Assembly (NCBI RefSeq): GCF_002553505.1
Contig: NZ_PDCP01000036.1
Location: 1 to 61,582, forward strand
Length of the DNA stretch: 61,582 nt
From: Mycolicibacterium agri
Lineage (GTDB): Bacteria > Actinomycetota > Actinomycetes > Mycobacteriales > Mycobacteriaceae
Direction of reading: 5' to 3'
Below the pieces are notes generated by a model. The model had not been told where the DNA came from, did not search any database, and saw only the letters and a list, made by a program, of their open reading frames with translations. Positions within the stretch are counted from its first letter, which is position 1. The number at the start of each line of letters is the position of its first letter. Below are positions 34,734 through 44,454 of the stretch, piece after piece. A program made the translations under genes and the position numbers.

Positions 34734-35336
34734 TTGAGTCAAATGCGCGCCATGGTCTTGCTCTGCGCTGCGGTGTTCACCGCGGCGGGCTGCTCCGGGG
34801 AACGCGTCGTCAACACCGGCGAGTGGGCGAACATCCCGACGCCCAGCACGTCGGTTACGCCCTCATTGCCGCCGACCAGCGTCGAACACCTGGCCGACGC
34901 CTCCGAATTCGCCGCGCATCCCGACGGCAGGCCGGAGGCGGGCTACTACTTCACCACGCCGAGCGGCCGCTGGCAGTGCGCCATCGTGCCGCGAGTGTGG
35001 GCCGGATGCCAGAACAGGGGCGGCTCGCTGGGCATCGCCGACGCGCCGCGCACGGTGCCCGACGCCGACGGCACACCGACCGCGCCGAACGCCATCGTGA
35101 TCGGGCCGGACGGCGACGCCTATTTCACCGTTCTCGAACAACCCGGGTTCACGCTGGTGCCCGGCCCCGCCAAGAAGCTGGACTACAACCAGACCCTGAT
35201 CGCGGCGCGGTTCCGGTGCAATGTGCAGGAGGCCACCGGGGTGTCCTGCCTCAGCGAGCAGAGCGGCAGGGGATTCACCTTCAGCGCCGACGGATACTCG
35301 CTGCAGTACGCCGAAGTGCCGCTCGACGCGCCCTGA
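34734..35336 (+). CDS. Putative lipoprotein, 200 aa
   Basis: The N-terminal signal peptide MVLLCAAVFTAAGC ends in a lipobox, followed by a Thr/Ser/Pro linker. The mature domain has four further cysteines that could form two disulfides (Cys in WQCAIVPRVWAGC and CNVQEATGVSC), consistent with an exported protein. It resembles mycobacterial Lpp-type proteins of unknown function. The start is TTG 34734 or the ATG at 34743. It precedes the ferredoxin reductase by 18 bases. Confidence 0.7.
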   Translation: MSQMRAMVLLCAAVFTAAGCSGERVVNTGEWANIPTPSTSVTPSLPPTSVEHLADASEFAAHPDGRPEAGYYFTTPSGRWQCAIVPRVWAGCQNRGGSLGIADAPRTVPDADGTPTAPNAIVIGPDGDAYFTVLEQPGFTLVPGPAKKLDYNQTLIAARFRCNVQEATGVSCLSEQSGRGFTFSADGYSLQYAEVPLDAP

Positions 35337-35354
35337 CGGGCGTAGCGTCGAACC

Positions 35355-36590
35355 ATGTCGTCGAAATCGGGAACCTTCGTGATCGTCGGCGGTGGCCTCG
35401 CCGGAGCCAAGGCGGCTGAGGCTCTGCGGGACAAGGACTTCGACGGTGATGTCGTGCTGTTCGCCGCGGAGGAGCACTTGCCCTACGAGCGGCCACCGCT
35501 GTCCAAGGAATACCTCGCGGGAAAGAAGAAGCTCGGCGATTTCACCGCCGAGCCCGAACCCTGGTATCGCGACCACCACATCGACGTGCGGCTCGGCACG
35601 CCGGTGTCCGCGATCGATCCGCGTGGGCACGTCGTGCGGCTACCGGACGACAGCACGGTGCACTACGACAAGCTGCTGCTGGCCACCGGCTCGTCGCCGC
35701 GCCGACCACCCATTCCCGGCGCCGACGCCGAACGCGTGCACTATCTGCGCACCATCGACGACGCCGACGCCCTCGACCGCGCCCTGGCCGAGGCCGGGTC
35801 GCTGGCGATCGTCGGTGGCGGCTGGATCGGCCTCGAGGTGGCCGCTGAGGCGCGCCGACGGGGGCTTGACGTCACCGTCGTGGAGGCCGCTGAGCTGCCG
35901 CTGCTCGGCGCGCTGGGCAGGGAGGTCGCCGAGGTGTTCGCCAAGCTGCACCGCGATCACGGCGTCGACCTGCGGGTCGGGGCCAGCGTGGAGGAGATCA
36001 CCACCGCCGAGGGCGCCGCGACCGGGCTGCGCCTGGGCGACGGCTCCACGGTCGAGGCCGACGTGGTGCTGGTCGCAGTCGGCGCCGCACCCAACACCGA
36101 ACTCGCCAAAGCTGCGGCCCTGGCCATGGCGCCCGACGGCGGTGTGCTCGTCGACTCGTCGCTTCGCACCAGCGACCCCGACGTCTATGCCGCGGGCGAC
36201 ATCGCCTCGGCGCGTCATCCCCTGTTCGACGCGCATGTGCGCACCGAGCACTGGGCCAACGCGCTCAAGCAGCCGGCGTTCGCGGCCGCGGGCATGCTCG
36301 GCCAGCCCACCGAGTACGCCGAGCTGCCGTACTTCTTCACCGACCAGTACGACCTCGGGATGGAGTACGTGGGGTACGCGCCGGACTACGACCGCGTCGT
36401 GTTCCGCGGCGACGTCGACGGCCGCGAGTTCGTCGCGTTCTGGCTCGACGGCGACAGCCGGGTGCTGGCCGGCATGAACGTCAACGTCTGGGACGTGCTC
36501 GACGACGTCAAGGCGTTGGTCCGGTCGCGCAAACCCGTCGACGCCGACAAACTCGCCGACCCGCAGCAGCCGCTGAATACCCTTATCTGA
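35355..36590 (+). CDS. FAD-dependent NAD(P)H-ferredoxin reductase, 411 aa
   Basis: Glutathione-reductase-fold ferredoxin/rubredoxin reductase. The FAD motif VIVGGGLAGAKAAE lies at about residues 9-22, the NAD(P) motif AIVGGGWIGLEVAAEA at about 150-165, and the second FAD site DVYAAGDIA near 275. The length and neighbourhood match M. tuberculosis Rv1869c. It would pass electrons from NAD(P)H to ferredoxins serving P450s or dioxygenases. Its 3' end overlaps the convergent thiolase gene by 8 bases. Confidence 0.9.
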   Translation: MSSKSGTFVIVGGGLAGAKAAEALRDKDFDGDVVLFAAEEHLPYERPPLSKEYLAGKKKLGDFTAEPEPWYRDHHIDVRLGTPVSAIDPRGHVVRLPDDSTVHYDKLLLATGSSPRRPPIPGADAERVHYLRTIDDADALDRALAEAGSLAIVGGGWIGLEVAAEARRRGLDVTVVEAAELPLLGALGREVAEVFAKLHRDHGVDLRVGASVEEITTAEGAATGLRLGDGSTVEADVVLVAVGAAPNTELAKAAALAMAPDGGVLVDSSLRTSDPDVYAAGDIASARHPLFDAHVRTEHWANALKQPAFAAAGMLGQPTEYAELPYFFTDQYDLGMEYVGYAPDYDRVVFRGDVDGREFVAFWLDGDSRVLAGMNVNVWDVLDDVKALVRSRKPVDADKLADPQQPLNTLI

Positions 36591-38055
36591 GCGTGGCCGT
36601 TCCGTCGGCGCGCACCGTCACCGCGGCGCCGGCGATGTCCTCGCGGACCGTGGTCGCGGCTTCGTCGGCATCGGCGATCACGGCGAGCGTGCGCGCGTCC
36701 TCCGGCGTGCGGACCGCCAGAAACGCCTTCTCGGGTGCGCCGTCGCGGTCGAACGGGGTGGTCCATGACTCGACGGTGCCGACGCCGGCCCACTCGACCT
36801 CGGCCTTCCGCGTCGGCTCGGCGTCGACGGCAGATTGCGCGTCCTCCCAACGGAATTCGTGCGGCGGCGGCTCGGACCCGTAGACGCCGAAGCTGTGCTT
36901 GGTGAGGAAGCCGCCGTTGGCGGTGATCAGGCCGAGCCGCGCCGAAGTGCCCGCCAATCGTTCGGCCATGGTCGCGATCGAGTGCGTGACGTAGTTGTTC
37001 CACGGACCGCCCGCGAACGTCAGACCGCCGGTGACGGTCAGCGGGCGGGCCGGATCCGCCAGCGGCAGCCCCAGTTCGGCGGCGGCCACCTGTACCGCCG
37101 ACGGGAAGCAGGAGTACACGTCGACGAGGTCGATGTCGTCGACGCCGACACCCGCCAGCTCCAGCGCGCGGCGCCCCGCGATCCGGATGGCCGGTGACCG
37201 GTAGAACTCCAGGCGTTCACCGATCGCGTACGTGTCGTGGGAGTCGGTGCCGGCATACGGGAACACCCAACGGTCCCTCGGGATCTGGAGTTGGTCAGCC
37301 TTCTCCGCGGCGGCCACGAGAATGGCCGCGCCCTGATCGACCATGTTGTTGGAGTTCATCAGCTTGGTGTAGGGCCAGCTGATCATCCGGTTGCCCTCGT
37401 TCGGCTGCCAGATCTGTTCGGCGGTCAGCGGTGTCCGACTCCACGCGTGCGGATTGTGTTGGGCCACTTCGCTGAACTGCGCCCACAGCGCCCCGATGCG
37501 GCGGCGATGCTCGTCGACGGACTCCCCCGCACTGATCCGCAGCGCCTGTTCGAACATCGGGTACACATGGGCAGGCAGGTTCAGCTGGATCCGCAACTCG
37601 GCCGGACCCACCATCGGCAGATCCTCGTTGGCGCCCTCGGCGAACGGCACCGACTCGTCCTGGCTGGTCCACGTCGGCTTGAGCCCGCGGTTGCGCAGCC
37701 TCATGCGGGTGCGGAACGCCTCGGCGCCCGCGATCAGCACGAGGTCGGCCCGGCCTGCCTGAATGTCCAGGCACGCCCGATTGACCAGCGTCTGCGGAAC
37801 GTTGCCACCCGGACCGGTGTAGCCGGTGGCGGCACCGTCGGCGTGGATGCGTTGTGCGAGTAGAAGGCCGGGGTCGCGGTAGCGCCAGGACAGGATGTTG
37901 ACGACGCGCACCGAGTCGACGGCCTGCAACACCCGGGGGTCGGCGGCTTCGCATGCCGCCGCCGCCATCAGGTCGATCGGCTCGACGTCGGGGTTCTCGT
38001 CGTGCTGGTTGACCTGGCCGTAGCCGACCAGCACCGGGGTTCTGGGATCGGTCAC
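36583..38055 (-). CDS. Thiolase-like acetyl-CoA acetyltransferase (Rv1867-like), 490 aa
   Basis: A large thiolase-superfamily protein beginning VTDPRTPVLVGYGQVNQ (GTG 38055). The segment VDVYSCFPSAVQVAAAELG contains a Cys, and the C-terminal ITANGGFLTKHSFGVYGS is the family's active-site His loop. It is longer than biosynthetic thiolases (about 390 aa), with an added C-terminal OB-like domain. Paired with a CoA-transferase gene by a 4-base overlap, as for M. tuberculosis Rv1866-Rv1867, it probably acts on acyl-CoA derived from a lipid or sterol. A long upstream open frame is a shadow. Confidence 0.82.
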   Translation of the reverse strand: MTDPRTPVLVGYGQVNQHDENPDVEPIDLMAAAACEAADPRVLQAVDSVRVVNILSWRYRDPGLLLAQRIHADGAATGYTGPGGNVPQTLVNRACLDIQAGRADLVLIAGAEAFRTRMRLRNRGLKPTWTSQDESVPFAEGANEDLPMVGPAELRIQLNLPAHVYPMFEQALRISAGESVDEHRRRIGALWAQFSEVAQHNPHAWSRTPLTAEQIWQPNEGNRMISWPYTKLMNSNNMVDQGAAILVAAAEKADQLQIPRDRWVFPYAGTDSHDTYAIGERLEFYRSPAIRIAGRRALELAGVGVDDIDLVDVYSCFPSAVQVAAAELGLPLADPARPLTVTGGLTFAGGPWNNYVTHSIATMAERLAGTSARLGLITANGGFLTKHSFGVYGSEPPPHEFRWEDAQSAVDAEPTRKAEVEWAGVGTVESWTTPFDRDGAPEKAFLAVRTPEDARTLAVIADADEAATTVREDIAGAAVTVRADGTATLR

Positions 38056-40406
38056 GGTTTCGCTCCCGCGGCGGCATCGGATTCGGCGGCGGGTTCTCTC
38101 GCGGTGAACACCGCGCCTGCGGCGGTCAGGCGGTCGATCTCCGCGCTGTCGAGGGCCAGCAGCTTCTGGCAGATCTCGCGGGTGTGTTCGCCGGGCATCG
38201 GCGCGGGACGGGTCTCGGCCTGCGGGATGTGTGCGTAGCGTGCGGGCCTGGTTTCGGCCGGGATGGGGTGGTCGAACAGCGGATGGGTCATGTCTGTGAA
38301 CAACTTCCGGTGGCGCAGAACGGGATCGGCGAGCACGTCGATCGCGCGGTTCATGGGCGCGGCGGGCACACCGGCGCGCTGCAGTGCCTCGGCGACGGCA
38401 TCCTTCTCCCGCGTTGACGTCCACGGCTCTACCGCCTCGATGAGGCCCGCGCGGTCGACGGGCAGCTCGGAAGCGCCGATCACGTCCGCCAGCGCGCGGC
38501 GGTCCTCGGCGGAGCGCAGCGAGATCACGCACCACTCGTCGTCTCCCGCGCAGGCGAACACCCCGTGCACGGTCGCGTCGTCGGCGACCGTGAGACCCGC
38601 CGCCTGCGCGGCGTCGGTGACATAGCGGGCAGCGAGCTGGTTCACGGCCACCTCGGCCTGCGAGATGTGCACGTGTGCACCGGTTCCCGAGCGCTCGCGA
38701 CCGATCAGCGCCGCCAGCGCCGCCAAGGCGGTGACGCGCGCGGCGACGTGGTCGGGGAAGATCGTCGTCGCGTCGAAGAAACCGGATTCCGAACCGGAGG
38801 CGTCATCAGACGTCCACAGCTTGGTGATGCCGGTGGTGGCGCGGACCAGCGGGCCGTAGCCCATCCGTTCGCTCCACGGGCCGCTCGCCCCGAACGCGCT
38901 GCTTTCGGCCAGCACGATGCGGGGATTCAGCTCACGCAGTCGCTCGTAGGAAAAGCCAAGGGAAGCAAGGGTTCCCGGCCTGAAGTTGGCGAACACGGCG
39001 TCGGCCTCGGCGACCAGCCTGGCGAAGATCTCGGCGCCTTCGGGATTGCGCAGATCCAGTCCCAGCCCGTACTCGTTGCGGTGGGTCAGCGCCCACGATC
39101 GGCTCATCACCTGACCGGGCGGGGTCTGCCGCAAGCCGTCGGGATAGGCGGCGCTTTCCACCTTGACCACCTCGGCGCCGAGATCGGCGAACAGGCGGCC
39201 GAGTTCGCCGCCTGCGACGATCACGCCGAGGTCCAGGATGCGCAACCCGTGGAACGGCCGGCCGCCGCTTGTTGCGGCGGTGGACACGTCGAGTCGCGGT
39301 GTGCGCCACGCCGGTTCGCCCCCTTCTGACAGGGGCTGAATTAATCCGCGGTGGCGGCCGTCGACCACGAACGCGCCCACCGGCACGGTCACGTCGACTC
39401 CGGGAGCGATGGCGGTCTCGGTCAGGGCTCCGACCGAGCGGAAGTGGTTCGAGTTCAGTGTCTCTGCCGGGCTGAGCACCGCGGCGATGGGCACCCCGCG
39501 CGACTGCCCTTCGGCCACCAGTTCGTCCATCCTCCGGTCGGCGAACAGCTCGGCGATCGCCGCGTTGATCTCGCGGGAGGCGGCGTAGCGCGCGGCGATG
39601 GTGTCGAACTTGGGATCGCGGAACTGCTCCGGTTCACCGAGCCACGCCCGCATGCCGCGCCATTGCCGCGGCGACAGCAGGCACACTCGCACGTGGCCGT
39701 CGCGGCAGCCGAAAATCGGGTAGATCTGCTGGTTGCGCGGCCGGCCGCGCCACAGCTCATCGGTGGGCTTGCGTCCGACCGCGGCCTGCCCCTCGGATCC
39801 GAACGGCGGGTCGAGCGACTGCACCACGGCTTCGAAGCGGGAGAAGTCGATGTAATCGCCTGTGCCGTAACGCAATCGATGAAAGTAGGCCGCCAGCGCG
39901 GCCCACGCCGCCTGACCCGCCGCGGTGGCCGAGGCGATGCCGATCGGCGGGAGCACCGGGCGCCCGAACGTGGGACCGGACCGCGACAGCGCCGTCGACA
40001 ACGCATAGAACACCGCGTCGGTCCCGCACCAGGACGCACGCGGGCCGTCGACGCCGAAGTCGGAGACCGCCATCGCGACCAGATGCGGGTGACGCCGCCA
40101 CAGTTCGGCGCACGACGTGCCGAACGCCGCGGCCAGCCCGTCGTCCACCACGATGTCGGCGTCGGCGGCCAACGCCAACAGGCGGTCGCGGTCGGCGCCC
40201 GGGTCGAGTACGCAGCCGCGCTTGTTGGCGTTGTCGAGCGTGAACGGCACGCTGACCCCCGCAACGGCTGGCAGCCGACGGCGGGAGGCGCTGCCGCCGG
40301 GCGGCTGCACCTTGATGACCTCGGCGCCGAGGTCGGCGAACAGCCGCGTCACCGCGTCGGCTTCGCCATCACACAGATCGAGCACCCGCAGTCCCGCCAA
40401 CAGCAC
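38052..40406 (-). CDS. Double-domain CaiB/BaiF (class III) CoA-transferase, 784 aa (Rv1866-like)
   Basis: Two class III CoA-transferase domains are fused in tandem: each begins with an LRVLDL/LRILDLG strand followed by RLFADLGAEVIKV or RLFADLGAEVVKVE, the first at about residue 5 and the second at about 388. Single-domain enzymes are homodimers of about 400 residues, so the fusion supplies both halves. The start GTG at 40406 was chosen because the upstream extension lacks family sequence. It would load or exchange CoA on an organic acid for the coupled thiolase. Confidence 0.85.
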   Translation of the reverse strand: MLLAGLRVLDLCDGEADAVTRLFADLGAEVIKVQPPGGSASRRRLPAVAGVSVPFTLDNANKRGCVLDPGADRDRLLALAADADIVVDDGLAAAFGTSCAELWRRHPHLVAMAVSDFGVDGPRASWCGTDAVFYALSTALSRSGPTFGRPVLPPIGIASATAAGQAAWAALAAYFHRLRYGTGDYIDFSRFEAVVQSLDPPFGSEGQAAVGRKPTDELWRGRPRNQQIYPIFGCRDGHVRVCLLSPRQWRGMRAWLGEPEQFRDPKFDTIAARYAASREINAAIAELFADRRMDELVAEGQSRGVPIAAVLSPAETLNSNHFRSVGALTETAIAPGVDVTVPVGAFVVDGRHRGLIQPLSEGGEPAWRTPRLDVSTAATSGGRPFHGLRILDLGVIVAGGELGRLFADLGAEVVKVESAAYPDGLRQTPPGQVMSRSWALTHRNEYGLGLDLRNPEGAEIFARLVAEADAVFANFRPGTLASLGFSYERLRELNPRIVLAESSAFGASGPWSERMGYGPLVRATTGITKLWTSDDASGSESGFFDATTIFPDHVAARVTALAALAALIGRERSGTGAHVHISQAEVAVNQLAARYVTDAAQAAGLTVADDATVHGVFACAGDDEWCVISLRSAEDRRALADVIGASELPVDRAGLIEAVEPWTSTREKDAVAEALQRAGVPAAPMNRAIDVLADPVLRHRKLFTDMTHPLFDHPIPAETRPARYAHIPQAETRPAPMPGEHTREICQKLLALDSAEIDRLTAAGAVFTAREPAAESDAAAGAKP

Positions 40407-40506
40407 GACAGCCAGGCTAGTGCTTGGCCCGAACGGATCCGGGTACCACTTCGTCGACGGAAACGTCTGACCGAAAATCTCACGCCGTTCACCCACCGCA
40501 ACGAAC

Positions 40507-42957
40507 ATGGTTCCGATGAGCACCTCGATGAGCACCAACCACCCCGCCTCGACCGCACCGCGGCTGCCCGATGACGAGCTCAACCTGATCGACGCCTACT
40601 GGCGGGCCGCCAACTACCTCTCCGTCGGCCAGATCTACCTGCTGGACAACCCGCTGCTGCACGAGCCCCTCACGCCCGAGCACATCAAGCCGCGGCTGCT
40701 CGGGCACTGGGGCACCACGCCGGGCCTCAACCTGATCTACGCCCACCTCAACCGCATCATCCGCAACCGCGACGCCAACGTCATCTACATCACCGGGCCC
40801 GGCCACGGCGGACCGGGGCTGGTGGCCAACGCCTATCTCGAAGGGACCTACAGCGAGGTCTACTCCGCCATCGGCGAAAACGTCGACGGCCTGCGGAAGC
40901 TTTTCCGCCAGTTCTCATTTCCCGGCGGCATCCCCAGCCACGTGGCGTCCGAGACACCAGGATCCATCCACGAGGGCGGTGAACTGGGCTATGCGCTGGT
41001 ACACGCATACGGCGCGGCGTTCGACAACCCCGACCTGGTGGTCGCCTGCGTGATCGGCGACGGCGAGGCCGAAACCGGTCCCCTGGCCGCCAGCTGGCAC
41101 TCCAACAAGTTCCTCAACCCGGTCACCGACGGCGCGGTGCTGCCGATCCTGCACCTCAACGGCTACAAGATCGCCAACCCGACGGTGCTGGCCCGCATCC
41201 CGCACGACGAACTCGAGGCGCTGCTCGCCGGATACGGCTACCGGCCGATCACCGTGGCCGGCGACGACCCTGCCAACGTGCACCAACAGCTGGCCGTCGC
41301 CTTCGACGAGGCCTTTGACCAGATCGCCGCCATCCAGCAGGCCGCCCGGGTGGACGGCGAGACGCAGCGCCCGCGCTGGCCGATGATCGTGCTGCGCACG
41401 CCGAAGGGATGGACCGGCCCGCGGCAGGTCGACGGCAAGCCGGTGGAGGGCACGTGGCGGTCGCATCAGGTGCCGCTGGCGGAGACCCGGAACAACAAGG
41501 AACACCTGGCCCAACTCGAGGAGTGGCTGCGCAGCTACCGGCCCGACGAACTGTTCGACGACACCGGCGCGCTGCGTCCGCAGCTGCGCGCCATCGCCCC
41601 GGAAGGGACGCGGCGGATGAGCGCCAATCCGCACGCCAACGGCGGGCTGCTGCTGCGCGACCTCGACCTGCCCGACTTCCGCGACTACGCCGTCGCCGTC
41701 GACAAACCCGCCGCCGAAACCTCAGAGGCGACGCGGGTGCTCGGCACCTTCCTACGCGACGTCATCGACCGCAACCGCGACCGGTTCCGCCTGATGGGTC
41801 CCGACGAGACCGCGTCGAACCGGCTGTCGGCGGTGCTGGAGTCCACCGACAAGACCTGGCTCGCCGAGATCGATCCCGTAGACGAGGACCTCGCCCCGTC
41901 GGGCCGGGTGATGGAGGTGCTGTCCGAGCACCTGTGTCAGGGCTGGCTCGAGGGCTATCTGCTGACCGGCAGGCATGGGTTGTTCAACTGCTACGAGGCG
42001 TTCGTGCACATCGTCGACTCGATGCTCAACCAGCACGCCAAGTGGCTGTTCAGCAGCTCGGAGATGACCTGGCGGCGGCCGATCGCGTCGCTGAATTACC
42101 TTCTGACGTCACATGTCTGGCGCCAGGACCACAACGGCGCGTCCCATCAGGACCCCGGCTTCATCGACCACGTCGCCAACAAGAGGCCCGAGGTGGTGCG
42201 GGTCTACCTGCCGCCGGACGCGAACACGCTGCTGTCGGTGGCCGACCACTGCCTGCGCAGCAGGCACTACGTCAACGTCATCGTCGCGGGCAAGCAACCC
42301 GCCCTGACCTACCTGACCATGGACGAGGCGATCGCGCATTGCACTCGCGGACTTGGCATTTGGGAATGGGCCAGCAACGCCACCGGTGTGCCCGACGTCG
42401 TGCTGGCCTGCGCCGGGGACATCCCGACCCTCGAGACGCTCGCGGCCGCCGACATCCTGCGCCGCGAGCTGCCCGACCTTGCGGTGCGGGTGGTCAACGT
42501 CGTCGACATCATGCGGCTGCAGCCGGACTCCGAACATCCGCACGGGCTGTCCGACCGCGAGTTCGACGCCGTGTTCACCCCCGACAAGCCGGTGATCTTC
42601 GCCTATCACGGCTATCCGTGGCTGATCCACCGGTTGACGTATCGGCGCACCAACCACGCGCAGATGCACGTCCGCGGGTTCAAGGAGCGCGGCACGACGA
42701 CGACGCCGTTCGACATGGTGATGCTCAACGACCTGGACCGCTTCCACCTGGTGATGGACGTCATCGACCGTGTCGACGGGCTCGGCACCAAGGCGGCGAC
42801 GCTGCGTCAGCGGATGGCCGACGCGCGATTGAACGCCCGGCGCTACACCCGCGAGCACGGCGAAGACGACCCGAACATCTCGGGCTGGACGTGGGACTCT
42901 GGCTTCCGCGCGTCGGAAGCGACATCGATGGCGCAGGACACGGGTGACAACGAGTGA
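40507..42957 (+). CDS. Xylulose-5-phosphate/fructose-6-phosphate phosphoketolase, 816 aa
   Basis: Thiamine-diphosphate enzyme that cleaves xylulose-5-P or fructose-6-P with phosphate to acetyl phosphate plus an aldose phosphate. Family blocks include ITGPGHGGPGLVANAYLEG, VACVIGDGEAETGPLAASWH (ThDP Mg site) and HLNGYKIANPTVLARI. The length is as expected. The exact start is uncertain among ATG 40507, 40516 and 40528. It is divergent from the CoA-transferase. As far as I recall M. tuberculosis lacks this gene at the locus. Confidence 0.93.
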   Translation: MVPMSTSMSTNHPASTAPRLPDDELNLIDAYWRAANYLSVGQIYLLDNPLLHEPLTPEHIKPRLLGHWGTTPGLNLIYAHLNRIIRNRDANVIYITGPGHGGPGLVANAYLEGTYSEVYSAIGENVDGLRKLFRQFSFPGGIPSHVASETPGSIHEGGELGYALVHAYGAAFDNPDLVVACVIGDGEAETGPLAASWHSNKFLNPVTDGAVLPILHLNGYKIANPTVLARIPHDELEALLAGYGYRPITVAGDDPANVHQQLAVAFDEAFDQIAAIQQAARVDGETQRPRWPMIVLRTPKGWTGPRQVDGKPVEGTWRSHQVPLAETRNNKEHLAQLEEWLRSYRPDELFDDTGALRPQLRAIAPEGTRRMSANPHANGGLLLRDLDLPDFRDYAVAVDKPAAETSEATRVLGTFLRDVIDRNRDRFRLMGPDETASNRLSAVLESTDKTWLAEIDPVDEDLAPSGRVMEVLSEHLCQGWLEGYLLTGRHGLFNCYEAFVHIVDSMLNQHAKWLFSSSEMTWRRPIASLNYLLTSHVWRQDHNGASHQDPGFIDHVANKRPEVVRVYLPPDANTLLSVADHCLRSRHYVNVIVAGKQPALTYLTMDEAIAHCTRGLGIWEWASNATGVPDVVLACAGDIPTLETLAAADILRRELPDLAVRVVNVVDIMRLQPDSEHPHGLSDREFDAVFTPDKPVIFAYHGYPWLIHRLTYRRTNHAQMHVRGFKERGTTTTPFDMVMLNDLDRFHLVMDVIDRVDGLGTKAATLRQRMADARLNARRYTREHGEDDPNISGWTWDSGFRASEATSMAQDTGDNE

Positions 42958-42995
42958 CGTTCGGTGCGCTTTCTGGCGTCGGTAGACTCGGCGGG

Positions 42996-43751
42996 GTGTC
43001 CGACCACGCAGTGACCACGCATCCCGCGGTAGCTCAGTTGTCGGCCCTTCATCATTTCCGCACCTACATCGACATCGGCATCGTCGTAGTGGTGCTTGCC
43101 ATCACCAACCTGATCGCGCACTTCACCACGCCGTGGGCCAGTATCGCGACAGTGCCCGCGGCGGCCGTCGGCCTGCTGCTTCTGGTGCGGTCGCGCGGTC
43201 TGGGCTGGGCCGAACTCGGGCTGAGCCGCGAACATTGGAAGTCAGGTGTCGGCTATGCGGTGGCGGCCGTGGCCGTCGTGCTGTCGGTGATCGCCGTCGG
43301 GGCGCTGCTGCCGTGGACCCGGCCGATGTTCATGAACAACAACTACGCCACGCTGTCCGGCGCGTTGATCGCGTCGATGATCATCATCCCGTTGCAGACC
43401 GTGATCCCCGAGGAGTTGGCGTTCCGAGGGGTGCTGCACGGCGCGTTGAATCGGGCGTGGGGCTTCCGGGGCGTCGCGGCGGCCGGCTCCCTGCTGTTCG
43501 GGTTGTGGCACATCGCCACCTCGTTGGGCTTGACCAGCAGCAACGTCGGGTTCACCCGCATCTTCGGCGGCGGCCTGTTGGGCACGGTCGCCGGGGTGGT
43601 ACTGGCGGTGGCGGCGACCGCGGTGGCCGGCTTCGTGTTCACCTGGCTGCGGCGCCGCAGCGGCAGCCTGATCGCCCCGATCGCGCTGCACTGGTCGCTC
43701 AACGGGCTCGGCGCGTTGGCGGCGGCGCTGGTGTGGCACCTGTCAACCTGA
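42996..43751 (+). CDS. CPBP-family intramembrane metalloprotease, 251 aa (Rv1863c-like)
   Basis: About seven or eight transmembrane segments. The CPBP/Abi protease motifs are all present: EE-x3-R (Glu139, Glu140, Arg144 in PEELAFRG), F-x3-H (His172 in FGLWH) and HWSLN near the C terminus. Members process prenylated or membrane-anchored peptides. The start is GTG 42996; it follows the phosphoketolase by 38 bases. Its 3' end overlaps the convergent CGNR gene by 9 bases. Confidence 0.88.
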   Translation: MSDHAVTTHPAVAQLSALHHFRTYIDIGIVVVVLAITNLIAHFTTPWASIATVPAAAVGLLLLVRSRGLGWAELGLSREHWKSGVGYAVAAVAVVLSVIAVGALLPWTRPMFMNNNYATLSGALIASMIIIPLQTVIPEELAFRGVLHGALNRAWGFRGVAAAGSLLFGLWHIATSLGLTSSNVGFTRIFGGGLLGTVAGVVLAVAATAVAGFVFTWLRRRSGSLIAPIALHWSLNGLGALAAALVWHLST

Positions 43752-44336
43752 ACGCGCCTGCCGCTTGCGGGCCCTGAACTGCCGGTTCTTCAGCTTGTTG
43801 CCGCACGAGGCCATGTCGCACCACGTGCCGCCGTGGTTGCGGGACTGGTCGTAGAAGGCCCACCGGCACTCGTCGTTGCCGCAGGCCTTGAGCCGCGCCC
43901 AGGTGCCGTCGCGCTGGGCGTCGCGGACGATCAGGAGCAACTCCACCAGCCGAGCGGGCACAGTATCGCCGGTGGCCGACAACATGATTTCGCCGTGCTC
44001 GCCCAGGTCGGAGCGCGCCGCGCCGACGGCCGCGACCTGGCGCAGCGGCGCGATGGCCTTGGCGCCCGGCGGCGGTCCGCCGGCGTTGTGCACGAGCATC
44101 GCGCGCAGCGCCTCCCGGACGCCGCGCACAAGCGCGAGATCGTCGGGCCCGACGTCGGCGCCCGGCGCGGCGAAACCGTTGTCGACCAGCCACGGCACCG
44201 CATCGGCGGGATCGGCCAACCGGTCCGGACCCGTCGGCAATTCGAGGGTGTTGACCAGGGCCTGAACGCGGTTCAGCGGCGGCGGCGCCGGTTTGGACTC
44301 GGTGTCGCCCAGCCAGTGACCATGCGGCGATGACAT
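43743..44336 (-). CDS. CGNR zinc-finger putative transcriptional regulator, 197 aa
   Basis: The N-terminal helical stress-response domain is followed by the C-terminal CGNR zinc finger: ACGNDECRWAFYDQSRNH then WCDMASCGNKLKNRQ, with the zinc Cys pairs and the CGN motif. Such proteins are small DNA-binding regulators. It is divergent from the gene at 44455, and the gap contains a 12-base palindrome that is its most likely target. Confidence 0.88.
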   Translation of the reverse strand: MSSPHGHWLGDTESKPAPPPLNRVQALVNTLELPTGPDRLADPADAVPWLVDNGFAAPGADVGPDDLALVRGVREALRAMLVHNAGGPPPGAKAIAPLRQVAAVGAARSDLGEHGEIMLSATGDTVPARLVELLLIVRDAQRDGTWARLKACGNDECRWAFYDQSRNHGGTWCDMASCGNKLKNRQFRARKRQARSG

Positions 44337-44379
44337 GCCCCCAGTCTAAATTTTCATGACCGGTAAATCAATTTGACTA

Positions 44380-44391
44380 GTCATGCATGAC
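44380..44391. promoter_or_regulatory. Perfect palindrome GTCATGCATGAC (candidate CGNR-regulator operator)
   Basis: The 12-base perfect palindrome sits between the divergent starts at 44336 and 44455; a further CATGAC occurs at 44355-44360. It is 3' of a TTGACT at 44373, so a bound protein would block that promoter. Confidence 0.5.
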
Positions 44392-44394
44392 CTG

Positions 44395-44408
44395 TGTAAC
44401 GTGTTTGA
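44395..44408. promoter_or_regulatory. KstR-consensus-like motif TGTAACGTGTTTGA
   Basis: All fixed positions of TnnAACnnGTTnnA match, and the motif is next to the palindrome in the same divergent promoter, 47 bases before the plus-strand start. About one chance match is expected in a window this long, so this is tentative. Confidence 0.3.
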
Positions 44409-44454
44409 CAGTCACACAGTAGAAACGAAACAGGTACGGAACGGATTAGCCACC

